Source of the DNA: Siccirubricoccus deserti
GTDB taxonomy: Bacteria > Pseudomonadota > Alphaproteobacteria > Acetobacterales > Acetobacteraceae
Assembly: GCF_014283215.1 (NCBI RefSeq)
Contig: NZ_JACOMF010000001.1
Coordinates: 186,001-250,000, forward strand
DNA length: 64,000 nucleotides
Reading direction: 5' to 3'
The position numbers and the translations under genes were made by a program. Below, in pieces: positions 1 through 8,913 of this stretch (within the stretch, counting starts at the first letter, position 1; the number at the start of each line of letters is the position of its first letter). Under the pieces are notes generated by a model. The model saw nothing but the letters and a program-made list of their open reading frames with translations, ran no database searches and was not told the DNA's origin.

Positions 1-1295
1 CCGATCAGCCGGTCCACATGCGGCTTCTCGACGATCAGCGGCGGCGAAAGGGCGATGATGTCGCCGGTCACCCGGATCAGCACGCCGTCATCGAAGCAGC
101 GGCGGAACACCTCCATCGCCCGCTGGCCGGGCTTGCCGGCGCGTGGCGCCAGTTCGATGCCGGCGGTCAGCCCGCAGTCACGGATATCGACGACATTAGG
201 CGCCGCGCGCAGGCTGTGCGCCGCCTCCTGCCAATAGGGCTCGATCGCCAGCGCCCTGCCGGGCAAATCCTCGGCCCGGTGCACCTCCATGGTGGCGATG
301 GCGGCGGCGGCGGCCAGCGGGTGGCCGGAATAGGTATAGCCGTGGAACAGCTCGATCCCGCCCGGCGCGCCTTCGACGATGGCGGCGTAGACGCTGTTCT
401 TCACCGCGACCGCGCCCATGGGCACGGCGGCGTTGGTCAGCCCCTTCGCCATGGTCATGATGTCCGGCGTCACGCCCAGCCGCTCGGCGCCGAAGTTGGT
501 GCCGAGGCGGCCGAAGCCGGTGATGACCTCATCGAAGATCAGCAGGATGCCGTATTTGTCGCAGATCGCCCGCAGCCGCTCCAGATAGCCCTTGGGTGGG
601 ACCAGCACGCCGGTGGAGCCCGCCACCGGCTCCACCATCACCGCGGCGATGGTCTCGGCGCCGTGCAGCGCGACCAGGTTCTCCAGCGCATCGGCAAGCT
701 GCGCGCCATGCTCGGGCAGCCCTTTGGAGAAGAGGTTCTCCGCCAGCCCATGGGTATGCGGCAGGTGATCCACATAGGGCAGCAGTGCGCCGAATTGCTT
801 GCGGTTGCCGCCGATGCCGCCCACCGACATGCCGCCGAAGCCGACCCCGTGATAGCCCCGCTCCCGCCCGATCAGCCGCACCCGGCTGCTGTCGCCACGC
901 GCCTTGTGGTAGGCGAGCGCGATCTTCAGCGCGGTGTCGGCGCTCTCCGAGCCGGAGTTGGTGAAGAAGACCTTGTCCATGCCATCGGGCGTGATCTCGG
1001 CGACCCGCGCCGCCGCCTCGAAGGCGATGGGGTGGCCGAGCTGGAAGGTCGGTGCGTAGTCGAGGATGGCGGCCTGCTGCTGGATCGCTTCCTTGATCTC
1101 GCGCCTGCCATGCCCGGCGTTGCAGCACCAGAGCCCGGCCGTGCCGTCCAGGATCTCCCGCCCGTCCGGGGTGAAATAGGACATGCCCTCGGCCCGGGCG
1201 ATCATCCGCGGGTTGGCCTTGAAGTAGCGGTTGTCCGAATAGGGCATCCAATAGGCGTCGAGGTTGTTCGGGCGCGACACGCTGAGCTCGTTCAT
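1..1295 (-). CDS. Omega-amino acid (beta-alanine type):pyruvate aminotransferase, 3' end outside window
   Basis: A class III, PLP-dependent aminotransferase; 431 codons are visible and the C-terminus lies beyond base 1. The start ATG at 1295-1293 is followed by MNELSVSRPNNLDAYWMPYS, typical of beta-alanine/omega-amino acid:pyruvate transaminases. Visible landmarks are the GTAGLWCCNAGHGR block (about residues 51-64), NSGSESADTALK (113-124), the cofactor aspartate in FDEVITGFGR (D255) and the Schiff-base lysine in TMAKGLTNA (K284). Members move an amino group from beta-alanine or another omega-amino acid to pyruvate. It is divergent from the GST gene at 1424. The exact substrate is inferred. 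Confidence 0.85.
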   Translation of the reverse strand, partial: MNELSVSRPNNLDAYWMPYSDNRYFKANPRMIARAEGMSYFTPDGREILDGTAGLWCCNAGHGRREIKEAIQQQAAILDYAPTFQLGHPIAFEAAARVAEITPDGMDKVFFTNSGSESADTALKIALAYHKARGDSSRVRLIGRERGYHGVGFGGMSVGGIGGNRKQFGALLPYVDHLPHTHGLAENLFSKGLPEHGAQLADALENLVALHGAETIAAVMVEPVAGSTGVLVPPKGYLERLRAICDKYGILLIFDEVITGFGRLGTNFGAERLGVTPDIMTMAKGLTNAAVPMGAVAVKNSVYAAIVEGAPGGIELFHGYTYSGHPLAAAAAIATMEVHRAEDLPGRALAIEPYWQEAAHSLRAAPNVVDIRDCGLTAGIELAPRAGKPGQRAMEVFRRCFDDGVLIRVTGDIIALSPPLIVEKPHVDRLI

Positions 1296-1423
1296 CGGGG
1301 CGGTCTCCTGGGCGGTGCCAACCAAGCCCAAGGCGCCGCCCGCCGCAAGCCTTACCCCTCCCGCCGCGAGCCGCCGCGTGGCAGGTTGCGCCCGGATATC
1401 GGGCAGATGACGGAGACAAGGGC

Positions 1424-2089
1424 ATGACCGAGGGCAGGCTGGTGATCGGCAACAAGCGCTACTCCTCCTGGAGCCTGCGCGGCTGGTTGGCGGTGCAGCT
1501 CGCCGCCCTCGACGTGACGGAGGTGGTCATTCCGTTGCAGGAAGGCCCGTCCGCCGCGGTCGCCGCGGCGACGCCGGCGGGGCTGATGCCCTATCTGGAG
1601 CATCGCGGCGCCCGGGTCTGGGAGAGCCTGGCGATCTGCGAATACTGCGCCGAGCTGGCGCCGGGGCTCTGGCCGGTCGATCCCGTGCTGCGGGCGCATG
1701 CCCGCTCCATCGCCGCCGAGATGCACGCCGGTTTCCGCGGCCTGCGCCAGGCGATGCCGATGAACCTCGGCCGGGAGTTTCCCGGCGGCGGCCGCACGCC
1801 GGAGGCGCTGGCCGATATCACCCGGATCGAGGCGATCTGGCGGGAGGGGCGGGCGCTCACCGGCGGCCCCTTCCTCGGCGGCGCCGAATTCGGCCTGGTG
1901 GATGCGATGTACGCCCCGGTCGCCACCCGCTTCCTGACCTGGCAGCCAGAGCTGGCGGCCGACACGCTGGACTACGTCGCGGCGGTGCGGGCGCATCCGC
2001 TGATGCAGCGCTGGTATGTCGAGGCGCTGGCCGAGCCGGAGGCCTGGCTGCTGCGGAAGTATGAGAGCCCGCCAGGCGCGCTGGGATGA
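1424..2089 (+). CDS. Glutathione S-transferase family protein
   Basis: 221 residues, the usual length of a cytosolic GST. The N-terminus LVIGNKRYSSWSLRGWL is the thioredoxin-like glutathione-binding start of a common bacterial GST group (COG0625), with the putative catalytic serine in YSSWS. The C-terminal part is the all-helical GST domain. A purine-rich GGAGACAAGG sequence precedes the ATG. The stop overlaps the next start as ATGA, so it is probably translated with the VOC and FkbM genes. Substrate unknown; a detoxification or isomerase role is inferred. Confidence 0.8.
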   Translation: MTEGRLVIGNKRYSSWSLRGWLAVQLAALDVTEVVIPLQEGPSAAVAAATPAGLMPYLEHRGARVWESLAICEYCAELAPGLWPVDPVLRAHARSIAAEMHAGFRGLRQAMPMNLGREFPGGGRTPEALADITRIEAIWREGRALTGGPFLGGAEFGLVDAMYAPVATRFLTWQPELAADTLDYVAAVRAHPLMQRWYVEALAEPEAWLLRKYESPPGALG

Positions 2090-2991
2090 GCACCGCCGTC
2101 GCCCTCGACCATGTCGGCGTCGCCGCCCGCGACCTCGGCCCGCTGACCGCGGCCTATGAGCGGCTGGGCTTCGCCCTCTCCCCGGTGGCGCAGCAGAGCG
2201 GCAGGCGCAGCCCGGACAAGCCGGTGGAGCTCTACGGCAGCGGCAACCGCTGCGCCTTCCTGCGGCACGGCTATATCGAGCTGATCGCCATCCTCGACCC
2301 GGCGCTCTTCGCCAATGGAGTGGATGGCTTCGTGGCGCGCTATGCCGGCGCCCATATCATCGCTCTGGCGATGCTGGATGAGGCGGCGAACCTCGCCCGG
2401 CTGCGCCGCGCCGGGCTGGAGATCCCGGGCATCTCCCATCTCGAACGGCCGGTGGAGGCCGGCGGCCCGATCGCCCGGTTCGCCCGGCTGCCGTTACCGG
2501 ATGCGCCGGAGGGGCGGCTGCAGCTCATCCGCCACCTGACCGCCGAGCTGGTCTGGGACAAGCGCTGGATGGGCCACCGCAACGGCGCGGTGGCGCTGGA
2601 GAGCGTCATCCTGGCCAATGACCCGGCGGCGGAGACCGCGGCGCGGCTCTCCCGCTTGGCCGGGCTGCCGCTGGTGCCGGACCCGGCCGGCGGCTTCCTG
2701 CTGCGCCTGCCTGGCGCTGCCGGGGCGGCGGGACCGCAGGCACCGGTGGTGGCGACCAGCCTGCGCATCCTCGACCCCGCCGCGCTGCCGGCGGTGCTGC
2801 CGGGGGTGACTTCCCCTGCCCTGCCCTGCATCGCCGGCTTCGTGGTGCGCACCGGGGACGGCAATGCCGCGGTGGCGCGGCTGCTGGCGGCGGAGGGCAT
2901 TCCGGCCATTCCGGCGCCCGGTCTCTGGGGCGAGGGGCTGATGGTGCCGCCCGCCTACGCTGGCGGCGCCGCGGTGGTCTTCGCCGCGTGA
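2086..2991 (+). CDS. VOC-superfamily (glyoxalase-like) protein
   Basis: 301 residues beginning with ALDHVGVAARDLGPL, the classic first strand of a vicinal-oxygen-chelate module, with a metal-ligand-like histidine in DHVGV. FLRHGYIELI follows at about residue 63, matching the glyoxalase-like domain (PF13468 type) in which two VOC modules span about 250 residues. The second half is more diverged and alanine-rich. It overlaps the GST gene by ATGA and the methyltransferase by GTGA. The reaction cannot be told from sequence; a dioxygenase, lyase or isomerase role are all possible. Confidence 0.7.
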   Translation: MSTAVALDHVGVAARDLGPLTAAYERLGFALSPVAQQSGRRSPDKPVELYGSGNRCAFLRHGYIELIAILDPALFANGVDGFVARYAGAHIIALAMLDEAANLARLRRAGLEIPGISHLERPVEAGGPIARFARLPLPDAPEGRLQLIRHLTAELVWDKRWMGHRNGAVALESVILANDPAAETAARLSRLAGLPLVPDPAGGFLLRLPGAAGAAGPQAPVVATSLRILDPAALPAVLPGVTSPALPCIAGFVVRTGDGNAAVARLLAAEGIPAIPAPGLWGEGLMVPPAYAGGAAVVFAA

Positions 2992-3737
2992 CCATGGCGC
3001 GGGCGATCGGCCGCAGCCTCCGCAGCTACTACGCCCCCGGCCGCGCCGCCCGGCTCGATGCCTTCCACGCCCGCTTCCTCGGCCCAGGAGAGCTGGGCTT
3101 CGATATCGGCGCCCATGTCGGCGATCGCACCGCCAGCTTCCGCCGCCTCGGCGCCAGGGTGGTGGCGGTGGAACCGCAACCACGCCTCGCCCGGTTGCTG
3201 CGGCTGATCTTCGGCCGCGACCCCGGGGTGGCGCGCGTCGCCGCGCTGGTCGGCGCCGTGCCGGGCGAGGCGGTGCTGCGGCTCAACACCGCCAACCCTA
3301 CCGTCGCCAGCGCCAGCGAGGCCTTCATCGCCGCCGCCGATGGCGCGCCGGGCTGGGAGGGGCAGCGCTGGGATGCGGCCCTCATCCTGCCGGTGACGAC
3401 CCTGGCGGCCCTGGGCGCCACGCATGGCCGACCGGATTTCGTGAAGATCGACGTCGAGGGCTATGAGGCGGCGGCGCTGGCCGGGCTTGAGCTGGCGCCG
3501 CGCAGCCTCTCCTTCGAATTCACCACCATCCAGCGCGATGTGGCCCTCGCCTGCCTCGAACGGCTGGCGGCGCTCGGCTACCGCGCCTTCAACGCCTGCC
3601 TTGGCGAGGCCATGGAATTCGCCCACCCGCGGCCGGTGGATGCGGCGGCGATGGCCGGCTGGGTCACCGCCCTGCCGGCCGAGGCCAATAGCGGCGACAT
3701 CTATGCCAGCCTGGAGGCCGCCCGCATCGCGCGCTGA
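2988..3737 (+). CDS. FkbM family methyltransferase
   Basis: 249 residues. The SAM-binding motif LGFDIGAHVGDRTASF (about residues 36-51), the acidic end of strand 2 in VVAVEPQP, and PDFVKIDVEGYEAAALAGL near residue 147 are the hallmark blocks of FkbM-type O-methyltransferases. The start is GTG at 2988, sharing GTGA with the upstream stop; an ATG two codons later is an alternative. It is the last gene of a three-gene overlapping unit. The acceptor is unknown; members often act on polysaccharides or secondary metabolites. Confidence 0.8.
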   Translation: MTMARAIGRSLRSYYAPGRAARLDAFHARFLGPGELGFDIGAHVGDRTASFRRLGARVVAVEPQPRLARLLRLIFGRDPGVARVAALVGAVPGEAVLRLNTANPTVASASEAFIAAADGAPGWEGQRWDAALILPVTTLAALGATHGRPDFVKIDVEGYEAAALAGLELAPRSLSFEFTTIQRDVALACLERLAALGYRAFNACLGEAMEFAHPRPVDAAAMAGWVTALPAEANSGDIYASLEAARIAR

Positions 3738-3864
3738 GACCCGGCCGGTTCAGCCACCATGGAGGACGGCGACCTCTGCCCGCAGCCCATCAGCCCCCGG
3801 GCAGCGGCGATGCGCCCGGTGACGGCCTCGGTGGTGCCGCCGCCGAGGGCGAGGATGCGGCGGC

Positions 3865-5043
3865 CTACAACTCGCGCAGCACGGCCCAGAGGCTGGCCTT
3901 GCCCTCGAAGCCGATGCCCGGGATGTCCGGCATGCGGATGCGGCTGTCCTCGACCGGCGTGGCATCGGCGAAGCCGCCGAAGGGGGCGAAGACCTCCGGA
4001 TAGCTCTCATTGCCGCCGAGGCCGAGGCCGACCGCGATGTTCAGCGCGAATTGATGGCCGCCATGCGGCACGCAGCGGCGCGGCGACCAGCCGTGCTCCT
4101 GCAGCATCGCCAGGGTGCGCAGGTATTCGACCAGCCCGTAGGAGAGCGCCGGGTCGAATTGCAGGATGTCGCGGTCCGACCGCAGCCCGCCATGGCGGAT
4201 CAGGTTGCGGGCATCGAGCATGGAGAACAGGTTCTCGCCGGTGGCGATCGGCCCGGCGTAGTGCTCGGCCAGGGTCGCGTGGGTGGCGTAGTCCAGCGGG
4301 TCCAGCGGCTCCTCGTACCAGCGCAGCCCATAGGGCGCGAGTGCCGCGCCATAGGCCAATGCGGCGTGCAGCCCGAAGCGGCCGTTGACATCGACGCAAA
4401 GCCGCATGCCGTCGCCGCCGAGCAGCTTCAGCACCGCCTCGATGCGGGCGATGTCGAGCTTGAGGGCATCCTTGATCGGCGTGCCGGGGGCGCCGCCGAT
4501 CTTCATCTTCACCACGCTGTAGCCGAGGTCGAGGTAGCGCTGCATCTCCGCCACCAGCTCCTCCAGCCCCTTGCCGGGGTAGTAGTAGCCGCCGGCGGCG
4601 TAGATCCAGGCGCTCTCATCCGCCTCGCCGCCGCGGTAGCGGTCGGCCAGCAGCTTCCAGAGCGGCTTGCCGGCGAGCTTCGCCGCGGCATCCCACAACG
4701 CCATGTCGAGCACGCCGACGGCGACGCTGCGGTCGCCGTGGCCACCCGGCTTCTCGTTCCGCATCATCGCCTGCCAGGCGCCGGCGGGCTCCAGCCCGCC
4801 ATCGGCATGGCCGAGCGCCGCCTCCGGCGCCTCCAGCAGGCGGGGGATGAAGCGTTCCTTCAGCAGGCCGGGCTGGGCGTAGCGGCCATTGGAGTTGAAG
4901 CCGTAGCCGGTGGCGCTGCGGCCGGCACCATCCTCCACCGTCACCGCGACCACGCTCGCGGTCATCTTGGAGAAGTCGATATAGGCGTTGGCGATGGCGG
5001 AGGCGATCGGAACGACGCCGTCGCGGACGGAGGCGATGCGCAT
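3865..5043 (-). CDS. tarD: D(-)-tartrate dehydratase, enolase superfamily
   Basis: 392 residues, closely resembling the Bradyrhizobium TarD enzyme as recalled: NAYIDFSKMT (about 19-28), GYGFNSNGRY and NEKPGGHGDRSVAVG with K98. Also visible are the KMKIGG base motif (K179, K181), metal ligands in VDVNGRF (D218), YEEP (E244) and TGEN (E270), and the general-acid histidine of PHGGHQ (H327). It dehydrates D-tartrate to oxaloacetate with Mg2+ in the cytoplasm. About eight extra residues follow KMKIGGAP relative to the remembered homologue. Its ATG overlaps the stop of the Uma2 gene as TGATG. The 127-bp downstream gap, convergent with the FkbM gene, holds no supported gene. Confidence 0.85.
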   Translation of the reverse strand: MRIASVRDGVVPIASAIANAYIDFSKMTASVVAVTVEDGAGRSATGYGFNSNGRYAQPGLLKERFIPRLLEAPEAALGHADGGLEPAGAWQAMMRNEKPGGHGDRSVAVGVLDMALWDAAAKLAGKPLWKLLADRYRGGEADESAWIYAAGGYYYPGKGLEELVAEMQRYLDLGYSVVKMKIGGAPGTPIKDALKLDIARIEAVLKLLGGDGMRLCVDVNGRFGLHAALAYGAALAPYGLRWYEEPLDPLDYATHATLAEHYAGPIATGENLFSMLDARNLIRHGGLRSDRDILQFDPALSYGLVEYLRTLAMLQEHGWSPRRCVPHGGHQFALNIAVGLGLGGNESYPEVFAPFGGFADATPVEDSRIRMPDIPGIGFEGKASLWAVLREL

Positions 5044-5639
5044 CAGCCCAGCACCTCGGTCACCGCGATGCGCAGGCCCGGAAGCGCGGCGGGCTCCGGC
5101 AGTTCGTCGCGCGCGACGCCGGCCGTGGCGCGGTAGGCTTCATCCCTTGGGTCCCGGTACACTTCCACGGCGCCTTCTCCGATATTCGCGATCCAGACCT
5201 CCGGCACCCCGTGCCGGGCGTAAAGCGGCAGCTTGATACTGCGGTCGTAGCGCAGGCTGCCGTCGGCAACCTCGACCAGCAGCAGGACATCGGCTGGGAT
5301 CGGGTGGTCGCCGCGGTAGTTGTCGGTGCGCGGCTTCAGAAGCATGAAGTCGGGCCGCGGCTCGGTCAGATCGGAAAGCCGTAGCGGGCTTTGTGCCGAC
5401 ACCACCGCCCGGCCCCGGGCCGCGGCCGCCAACGCCGCGATCAGGGAGTTGACCGCGCCGCTGTGCTGGCTGCCGATGGGCGCCATGTCGATGATTTCCC
5501 CCTCAATCAGCTCGACACGTTCGTCCGGCGCGAAAATGCCCGCTTTGCCCATACGGTCGTATTCGCGGACATCCAGCTTGTGCCGCTTCACCCGGGGGGC
5601 CCGCTCCAGCGGGCCTGGCCGGTCGCCGTCCATCGCCAC
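5043..5639 (-). CDS. Uma2 family PD-(D/E)XK-fold protein
   Basis: 198 residues of the Uma2/DUF820 family, which has a restriction-endonuclease-like fold. The family blocks are visible: DERVELIEGEIIDMAPIGSQH (about 39-59), RPDFMLLKPR, and VLLLVEVADGSLRYDRSIK followed by YARHGVPEVWI. The aspartate of PDF, the glutamate of VEVADGS and the lysine of RSIK fit the D-E-K active site. Cellular roles of the family are largely unknown. It sits upstream of tarD and shares a TGATG junction, so the two are probably translationally coupled even though the functions seem unrelated. Confidence 0.85.
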   Translation of the reverse strand: MAMDGDRPGPLERAPRVKRHKLDVREYDRMGKAGIFAPDERVELIEGEIIDMAPIGSQHSGAVNSLIAALAAAARGRAVVSAQSPLRLSDLTEPRPDFMLLKPRTDNYRGDHPIPADVLLLVEVADGSLRYDRSIKLPLYARHGVPEVWIANIGEGAVEVYRDPRDEAYRATAGVARDELPEPAALPGLRIAVTEVLG

Positions 5640-5655
5640 CTCCTTCGCCGCGCCC

Positions 5656-5703
5656 GGAGCAGTTCATGCAGCTTGGAAACATTCTGCGTGAAAATGCTGC
5701 TCC
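5656..5703. repeat. Imperfect inverted repeat upstream of the Uma2-tarD unit
   Basis: The left arm GGAGCAGTTCATGCAG (5656-5671) is matched by a right arm at 5684-5703 that differs by one base and a 4-base insertion (AATG). The 12-base spacer is AT-richer than its surroundings. It lies 17 bases upstream of the Uma2 start codon, within the leader or promoter. It could be an operator, an RNA hairpin or a small palindromic element; the sequence alone does not decide. Confidence 0.55.
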
Positions 5704-5800
5704 GGCCTGAAACGCCAGATGAAGCCCGTCGCTGCCTCGGTAGCCCGCCGTGGAACGACGGGATGCCCGCAATGCCGCGAAGCGGCCTCGCGGGGCTCTC

Positions 5801-6988
5801 CTACACCGCTCCCTTGGCCTTCAGCGCCGCCAGTTCCTCGGCCGAGACGCCGAACTCCGCCAGCACCTCCGCGGTGTGCTCGCCCCGCTCCGGCGTCGGC
5901 CGGCGCGGGGGGGCGACGCCCTCGATGTTCATCGGCGCACGCACCAGCTTCACCTCGCCGAGGGTCGGATGCGGCACCGCCCATTCCAGCCCCAGGTGCT
6001 GCACCTGCGGGTCGGCGAAGACCTCGTCCATGGCGTAGACCGGGCCACTCGGCACGCCGGCCTTGTTCAGCCGGGCGATCCAGTTCTCCGAGGTGTCGGT
6101 CTCCAGCACCGATTGCAACAGGGCGTTGGTCTTCTCGCGGTTCTGGGCCCGGGTCTTGTCGGTGGCGAAGGCGGGGTCCTTCGCCTGCTCCTGGATGCCG
6201 AGCGTCTCGACGATGCGGTTCCACATCTCCTGGCCACCGCCCGCCAGGTTCATCAGCCCGTCCCTGGTGCGGAACAGGCCGGTCGGCACGGTGGTCGGGT
6301 GGTCGTTGCCGGCCTGCTTCGGCACCTCATGCTTCATGGTCCAGCGGGTCGCCTGGAAATCCATCATGCCGACCATGGCTTCCAGCAAGCTGGTGTGCAC
6401 CCAGCGGCCGCGGCCGGTCTGCTCGCGTTCCAGCAGCGCCACCATGATGCCGAGGGCGGTGTAGAGACCGGCGGTGAGATCGGCGACCGGGATGCCGACC
6501 CGCACCGGCCCCTGCCCCGGCAGGCCGGTGACCGACATCAGCCCGCCCATGCCCTGGGCGATCTGGTCGAAGCCCGGCCGCCTTGCATAGGGCCCGGTCT
6601 GGCCGAAGCCGCTGATCGAGCCGAGCACGATACGCGGGTTGATCGCCGATAGTGCTTCGAAATCGATGCCAAGCCGGTCCTTCACGTCGGGGCGGTAATT
6701 CTCCACCACCACATCCGCCTTCTCGACCATGCGGCGGAACAGCGCGAGCCCGTCCGGATGCTTCAGGTTCAGGGTGATGCCGCGCTTGTTGCGGTGGACA
6801 TGCTGGAAGTCCGGCCCGTGCCGCTCGCCGCCCATGCCGCTGCCGGTGTCGATCTCCTCCGGCGCCTCGACCTTGATGACATTGGCGCCCCAATCCGCCA
6901 GCTGCCGCACGCAGGTGGGGCCGGAGCGGACCCGGGTGAGGTCGAGCACGGTGAACCGGGCCAGCGGGAGATCCGACTGCGGCGACAT
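5801..6988 (-). CDS. CaiB/BaiF family CoA-transferase
   Basis: 395 residues from the ATG at 6988, which has AAGGAAGGGG just upstream; a longer frame to 7057 lacks such a site. The family blocks are present: FTVLDLTRVRSGPTCVRQLA at the N-terminus, WGANVIKVEAPEE, HRNKRGITLNLKHPDG, then GFDQIAQGMGGLMSVTG with the catalytic aspartate, and MVGMMDFQATRW. Class III CoA-transferases move CoA between carboxylic acids by an aspartyl-CoA route. It is divergent from an enoyl-CoA hydratase-like gene 150 bp away, suggesting a shared acyl-CoA pathway. The acid substrate is unknown. Confidence 0.85.
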   Translation of the reverse strand: MSPQSDLPLARFTVLDLTRVRSGPTCVRQLADWGANVIKVEAPEEIDTGSGMGGERHGPDFQHVHRNKRGITLNLKHPDGLALFRRMVEKADVVVENYRPDVKDRLGIDFEALSAINPRIVLGSISGFGQTGPYARRPGFDQIAQGMGGLMSVTGLPGQGPVRVGIPVADLTAGLYTALGIMVALLEREQTGRGRWVHTSLLEAMVGMMDFQATRWTMKHEVPKQAGNDHPTTVPTGLFRTRDGLMNLAGGGQEMWNRIVETLGIQEQAKDPAFATDKTRAQNREKTNALLQSVLETDTSENWIARLNKAGVPSGPVYAMDEVFADPQVQHLGLEWAVPHPTLGEVKLVRAPMNIEGVAPPRRPTPERGEHTAEVLAEFGVSAEELAALKAKGAV

Positions 6989-7140
6989 GGTAAAGCCCCT
7001 TCCTTGGCGGGCCGAACAGGCGGGGCCCGCCACGGCGCGCCGCTGGTCCAGCCCCATACGAGCAAATTACGCCGCCCGGGTGATCCCACCCAGGCGGCGC
7101 CTGCGCTAACTTCCCCGCGAACCGCCGGAAGGGCAAGACC

Positions 7141-7932
7141 ATGGACGACACGTCTGGCGACCCGCTGCTGTACGAGATCCGCGACGGGATCGGTTTCGTC
7201 ACCCTCAACCGGCCGCAGGCCCGCAACGCGCTGACCTTCCCGATGTACGAGCGGCTGCGCGAGATCGCCCTCGGCGCCGCCGAGGACGCCTCGCTCAAGG
7301 CCATCGTCATCACCGGCGCCGGGGAGAAGGCCTTCGCCGCCGGCACCGACATCTCGCAGTTCAGCAATTTCCGCACGCCGGAGGATGCGCTGGCCTATGA
7401 GGAGCGGATCGACCGCGTGCTGGTGGCGCTGGAGGAATGCCCGAAGCCGACCATCGCGGCGATCAGCGGCGCGGCGACCGGCGGTGGCGCCGCCATCGCC
7501 GCGGTCTGCGACATCCGCCTCGGCGCCGCCAATCTGCGGATCGGCTTCCCCATCGCCAAGACCCTCGGCAATTGCCTGTCGATGGCGAATTACGGCCGCC
7601 TCGCCGCGCTGATCGGCCCGGCCCGGGTGCTCGACCTGATCTACACCGCCCGACTGATCGAGGCGGAGGAGGCCAAGGCCATCGGCTTGGTCTCCGAGCT
7701 GCTGCCGGACCACGCGGCGCTGCAGTCCCGGGCGGAGGCGCTGGCGCGCACCATCGCCGGCCATGCGCCGCTGACCCTGCGCGCCACCAAGGAGGCGATG
7801 CGCCGCCTCCGCCTCGCCGCTCGGCAGGTGAATGGCGACGATCTGGTGACCATGTGCTTCACCAGCAACGACTTCCGCCAGGGCGTCGAGGCCTTTCTGG
7901 CCAAGCGGCCGATGGTCTGGACCGGAAGCTGA
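7141..7932 (+). CDS. Enoyl-CoA hydratase/isomerase (crotonase) family protein
   Basis: 263 residues, standard crotonase length. Visible are GFVTLNRPQARNAL (about 18-31), the first oxyanion-hole loop KAFAAGTDISQF, and the second loop AAISGAATGGGAAIAAVCD. The region that in hydratases carries the second catalytic glutamate reads IGFPIAKTLGNCLS and lacks a clear glutamate, so a classic hydratase mechanism is doubtful; isomerase, thioesterase or decarboxylase activity are alternatives. GGAAGGGCAAG precedes the ATG. It is divergent from the CoA-transferase, with which it plausibly shares a pathway. Confidence 0.8.
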   Translation: MDDTSGDPLLYEIRDGIGFVTLNRPQARNALTFPMYERLREIALGAAEDASLKAIVITGAGEKAFAAGTDISQFSNFRTPEDALAYEERIDRVLVALEECPKPTIAAISGAATGGGAAIAAVCDIRLGAANLRIGFPIAKTLGNCLSMANYGRLAALIGPARVLDLIYTARLIEAEEAKAIGLVSELLPDHAALQSRAEALARTIAGHAPLTLRATKEAMRRLRLAARQVNGDDLVTMCFTSNDFRQGVEAFLAKRPMVWTGS

Positions 7933-7953
7933 GGCGGCCAGGGGCGGAAGGCT

Positions 7954-8913
7954 TCAACCGCCCACGCTGATCTGCGCTGCGGTGATCACCCCGCCCCAGA
8001 TGCGGCGCTCCTCCATGAGCGCGGCGCGATAGGCCTCCGGCGTCCCATTCACCAGGATCCAGTGCAGCGCCTCCATGCGGGCGCGCACCTCCGGCCGGTT
8101 CATCACCTTGTTGATCTCGGCGTTCCAGAAGGCGACCCATGCCGGTGGGGTCCCGGCCGCCATCACCGCGCCGTAGCCGACATCGCCGATGAAGCCCGGC
8201 AGCGTCTCCATCACCAGCGGCACCTCGGGCAGGGCCGGGTTGCGCTCATCCGTGGTGAAGGCGATGGCGCGCAGCCGGCCGTCGCGGATATGCGGCAGCG
8301 ATTCCGGCAGCAGGCTGAAATAGAGATCGGCATTGCCGGCGATGATGTCGAGCAGCGCCGGCGTGCCGCCGCGATACTGGATCATCTCCATGGCGATGCC
8401 GGCATGGTGCATCAGGCGCGCCGCCAGCAGATGGGTCGCGCCGCCGAGGCCTGCCTGACCAATGTTCAGCCGCCCCGGATTGGCCTTCGCATAGGCGATG
8501 AGCTGCGGCAGCGTGGTGAAGGGCGCGCCCGGCTGGCCGACCAGCACCACAGGCACGCGAATGAGGTTCACCAGCGGCAGCAGGGCACGGTCCGGGTCGA
8601 TCGGCATCTGCATGCCCGGCAGCACCGGCGCGGTGGACAGCACGCCATTCGAGGCGAGGGACAGGCTATGGCCATCCGCCGGCGCAGTCGCCACCGCCTG
8701 CATGGCGATGAAGGTGCCGGCACCGCTGCGGTTCTCCACGACGATGTTGCGGCCGCCGAGGGCCGGCCCCAGCCCCTCGGCCAGGATGCGGGCCAGCAGA
8801 TCCACCGTGCCGCCCGGCGCATAAGGCACAATCAGGCGGACATCGCGGGTGATGCCCTGCGCCCCGGCGAAGGACGGCAGCAGCAGGGCGAACAGGAGGA
8901 CAAGGCGACGCAT
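7954..8913 (-). CDS. Bug-family tripartite tricarboxylate transporter solute-binding protein
   Basis: 319 residues with a Sec signal peptide (LVLLFALLLPSFAGAQG, cleavage after AGA-Q likely). The Bug fold blocks follow: VRLIVPYAPGGTVDLLARIL, VVENRSGAGTFIAMQAVA, then NIGQAGLGGATHLLAARL and MIQYRGGTPALLDIIAG. Bug proteins bind carboxylates in the periplasm for TctAB-type permeases, or act as sensors. No tctA or tctB is near. AGGAG lies upstream of the ATG at 8913. It is convergent with the crotonase gene, with 21 bp between them. Confidence 0.9.
   Translation of the reverse strand: MRRLVLLFALLLPSFAGAQGITRDVRLIVPYAPGGTVDLLARILAEGLGPALGGRNIVVENRSGAGTFIAMQAVATAPADGHSLSLASNGVLSTAPVLPGMQMPIDPDRALLPLVNLIRVPVVLVGQPGAPFTTLPQLIAYAKANPGRLNIGQAGLGGATHLLAARLMHHAGIAMEMIQYRGGTPALLDIIAGNADLYFSLLPESLPHIRDGRLRAIAFTTDERNPALPEVPLVMETLPGFIGDVGYGAVMAAGTPPAWVAFWNAEINKVMNRPEVRARMEALHWILVNGTPEAYRAALMEERRIWGGVITAAQISVGG

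Noticed and set aside
18-1427. 469-codon open frame on the plus strand
   Set aside because: It is antisense to the aminotransferase, whose minus-strand translation has all family motifs; long antisense frames are normal at this GC content.
3738-3864. Minus-strand text RILALGGGTTEAVTGRIAAA after tarD
   Set aside because: Protein-like for about 40 residues but with no start, no recognised family and very short; could be a remnant, not enough to annotate.
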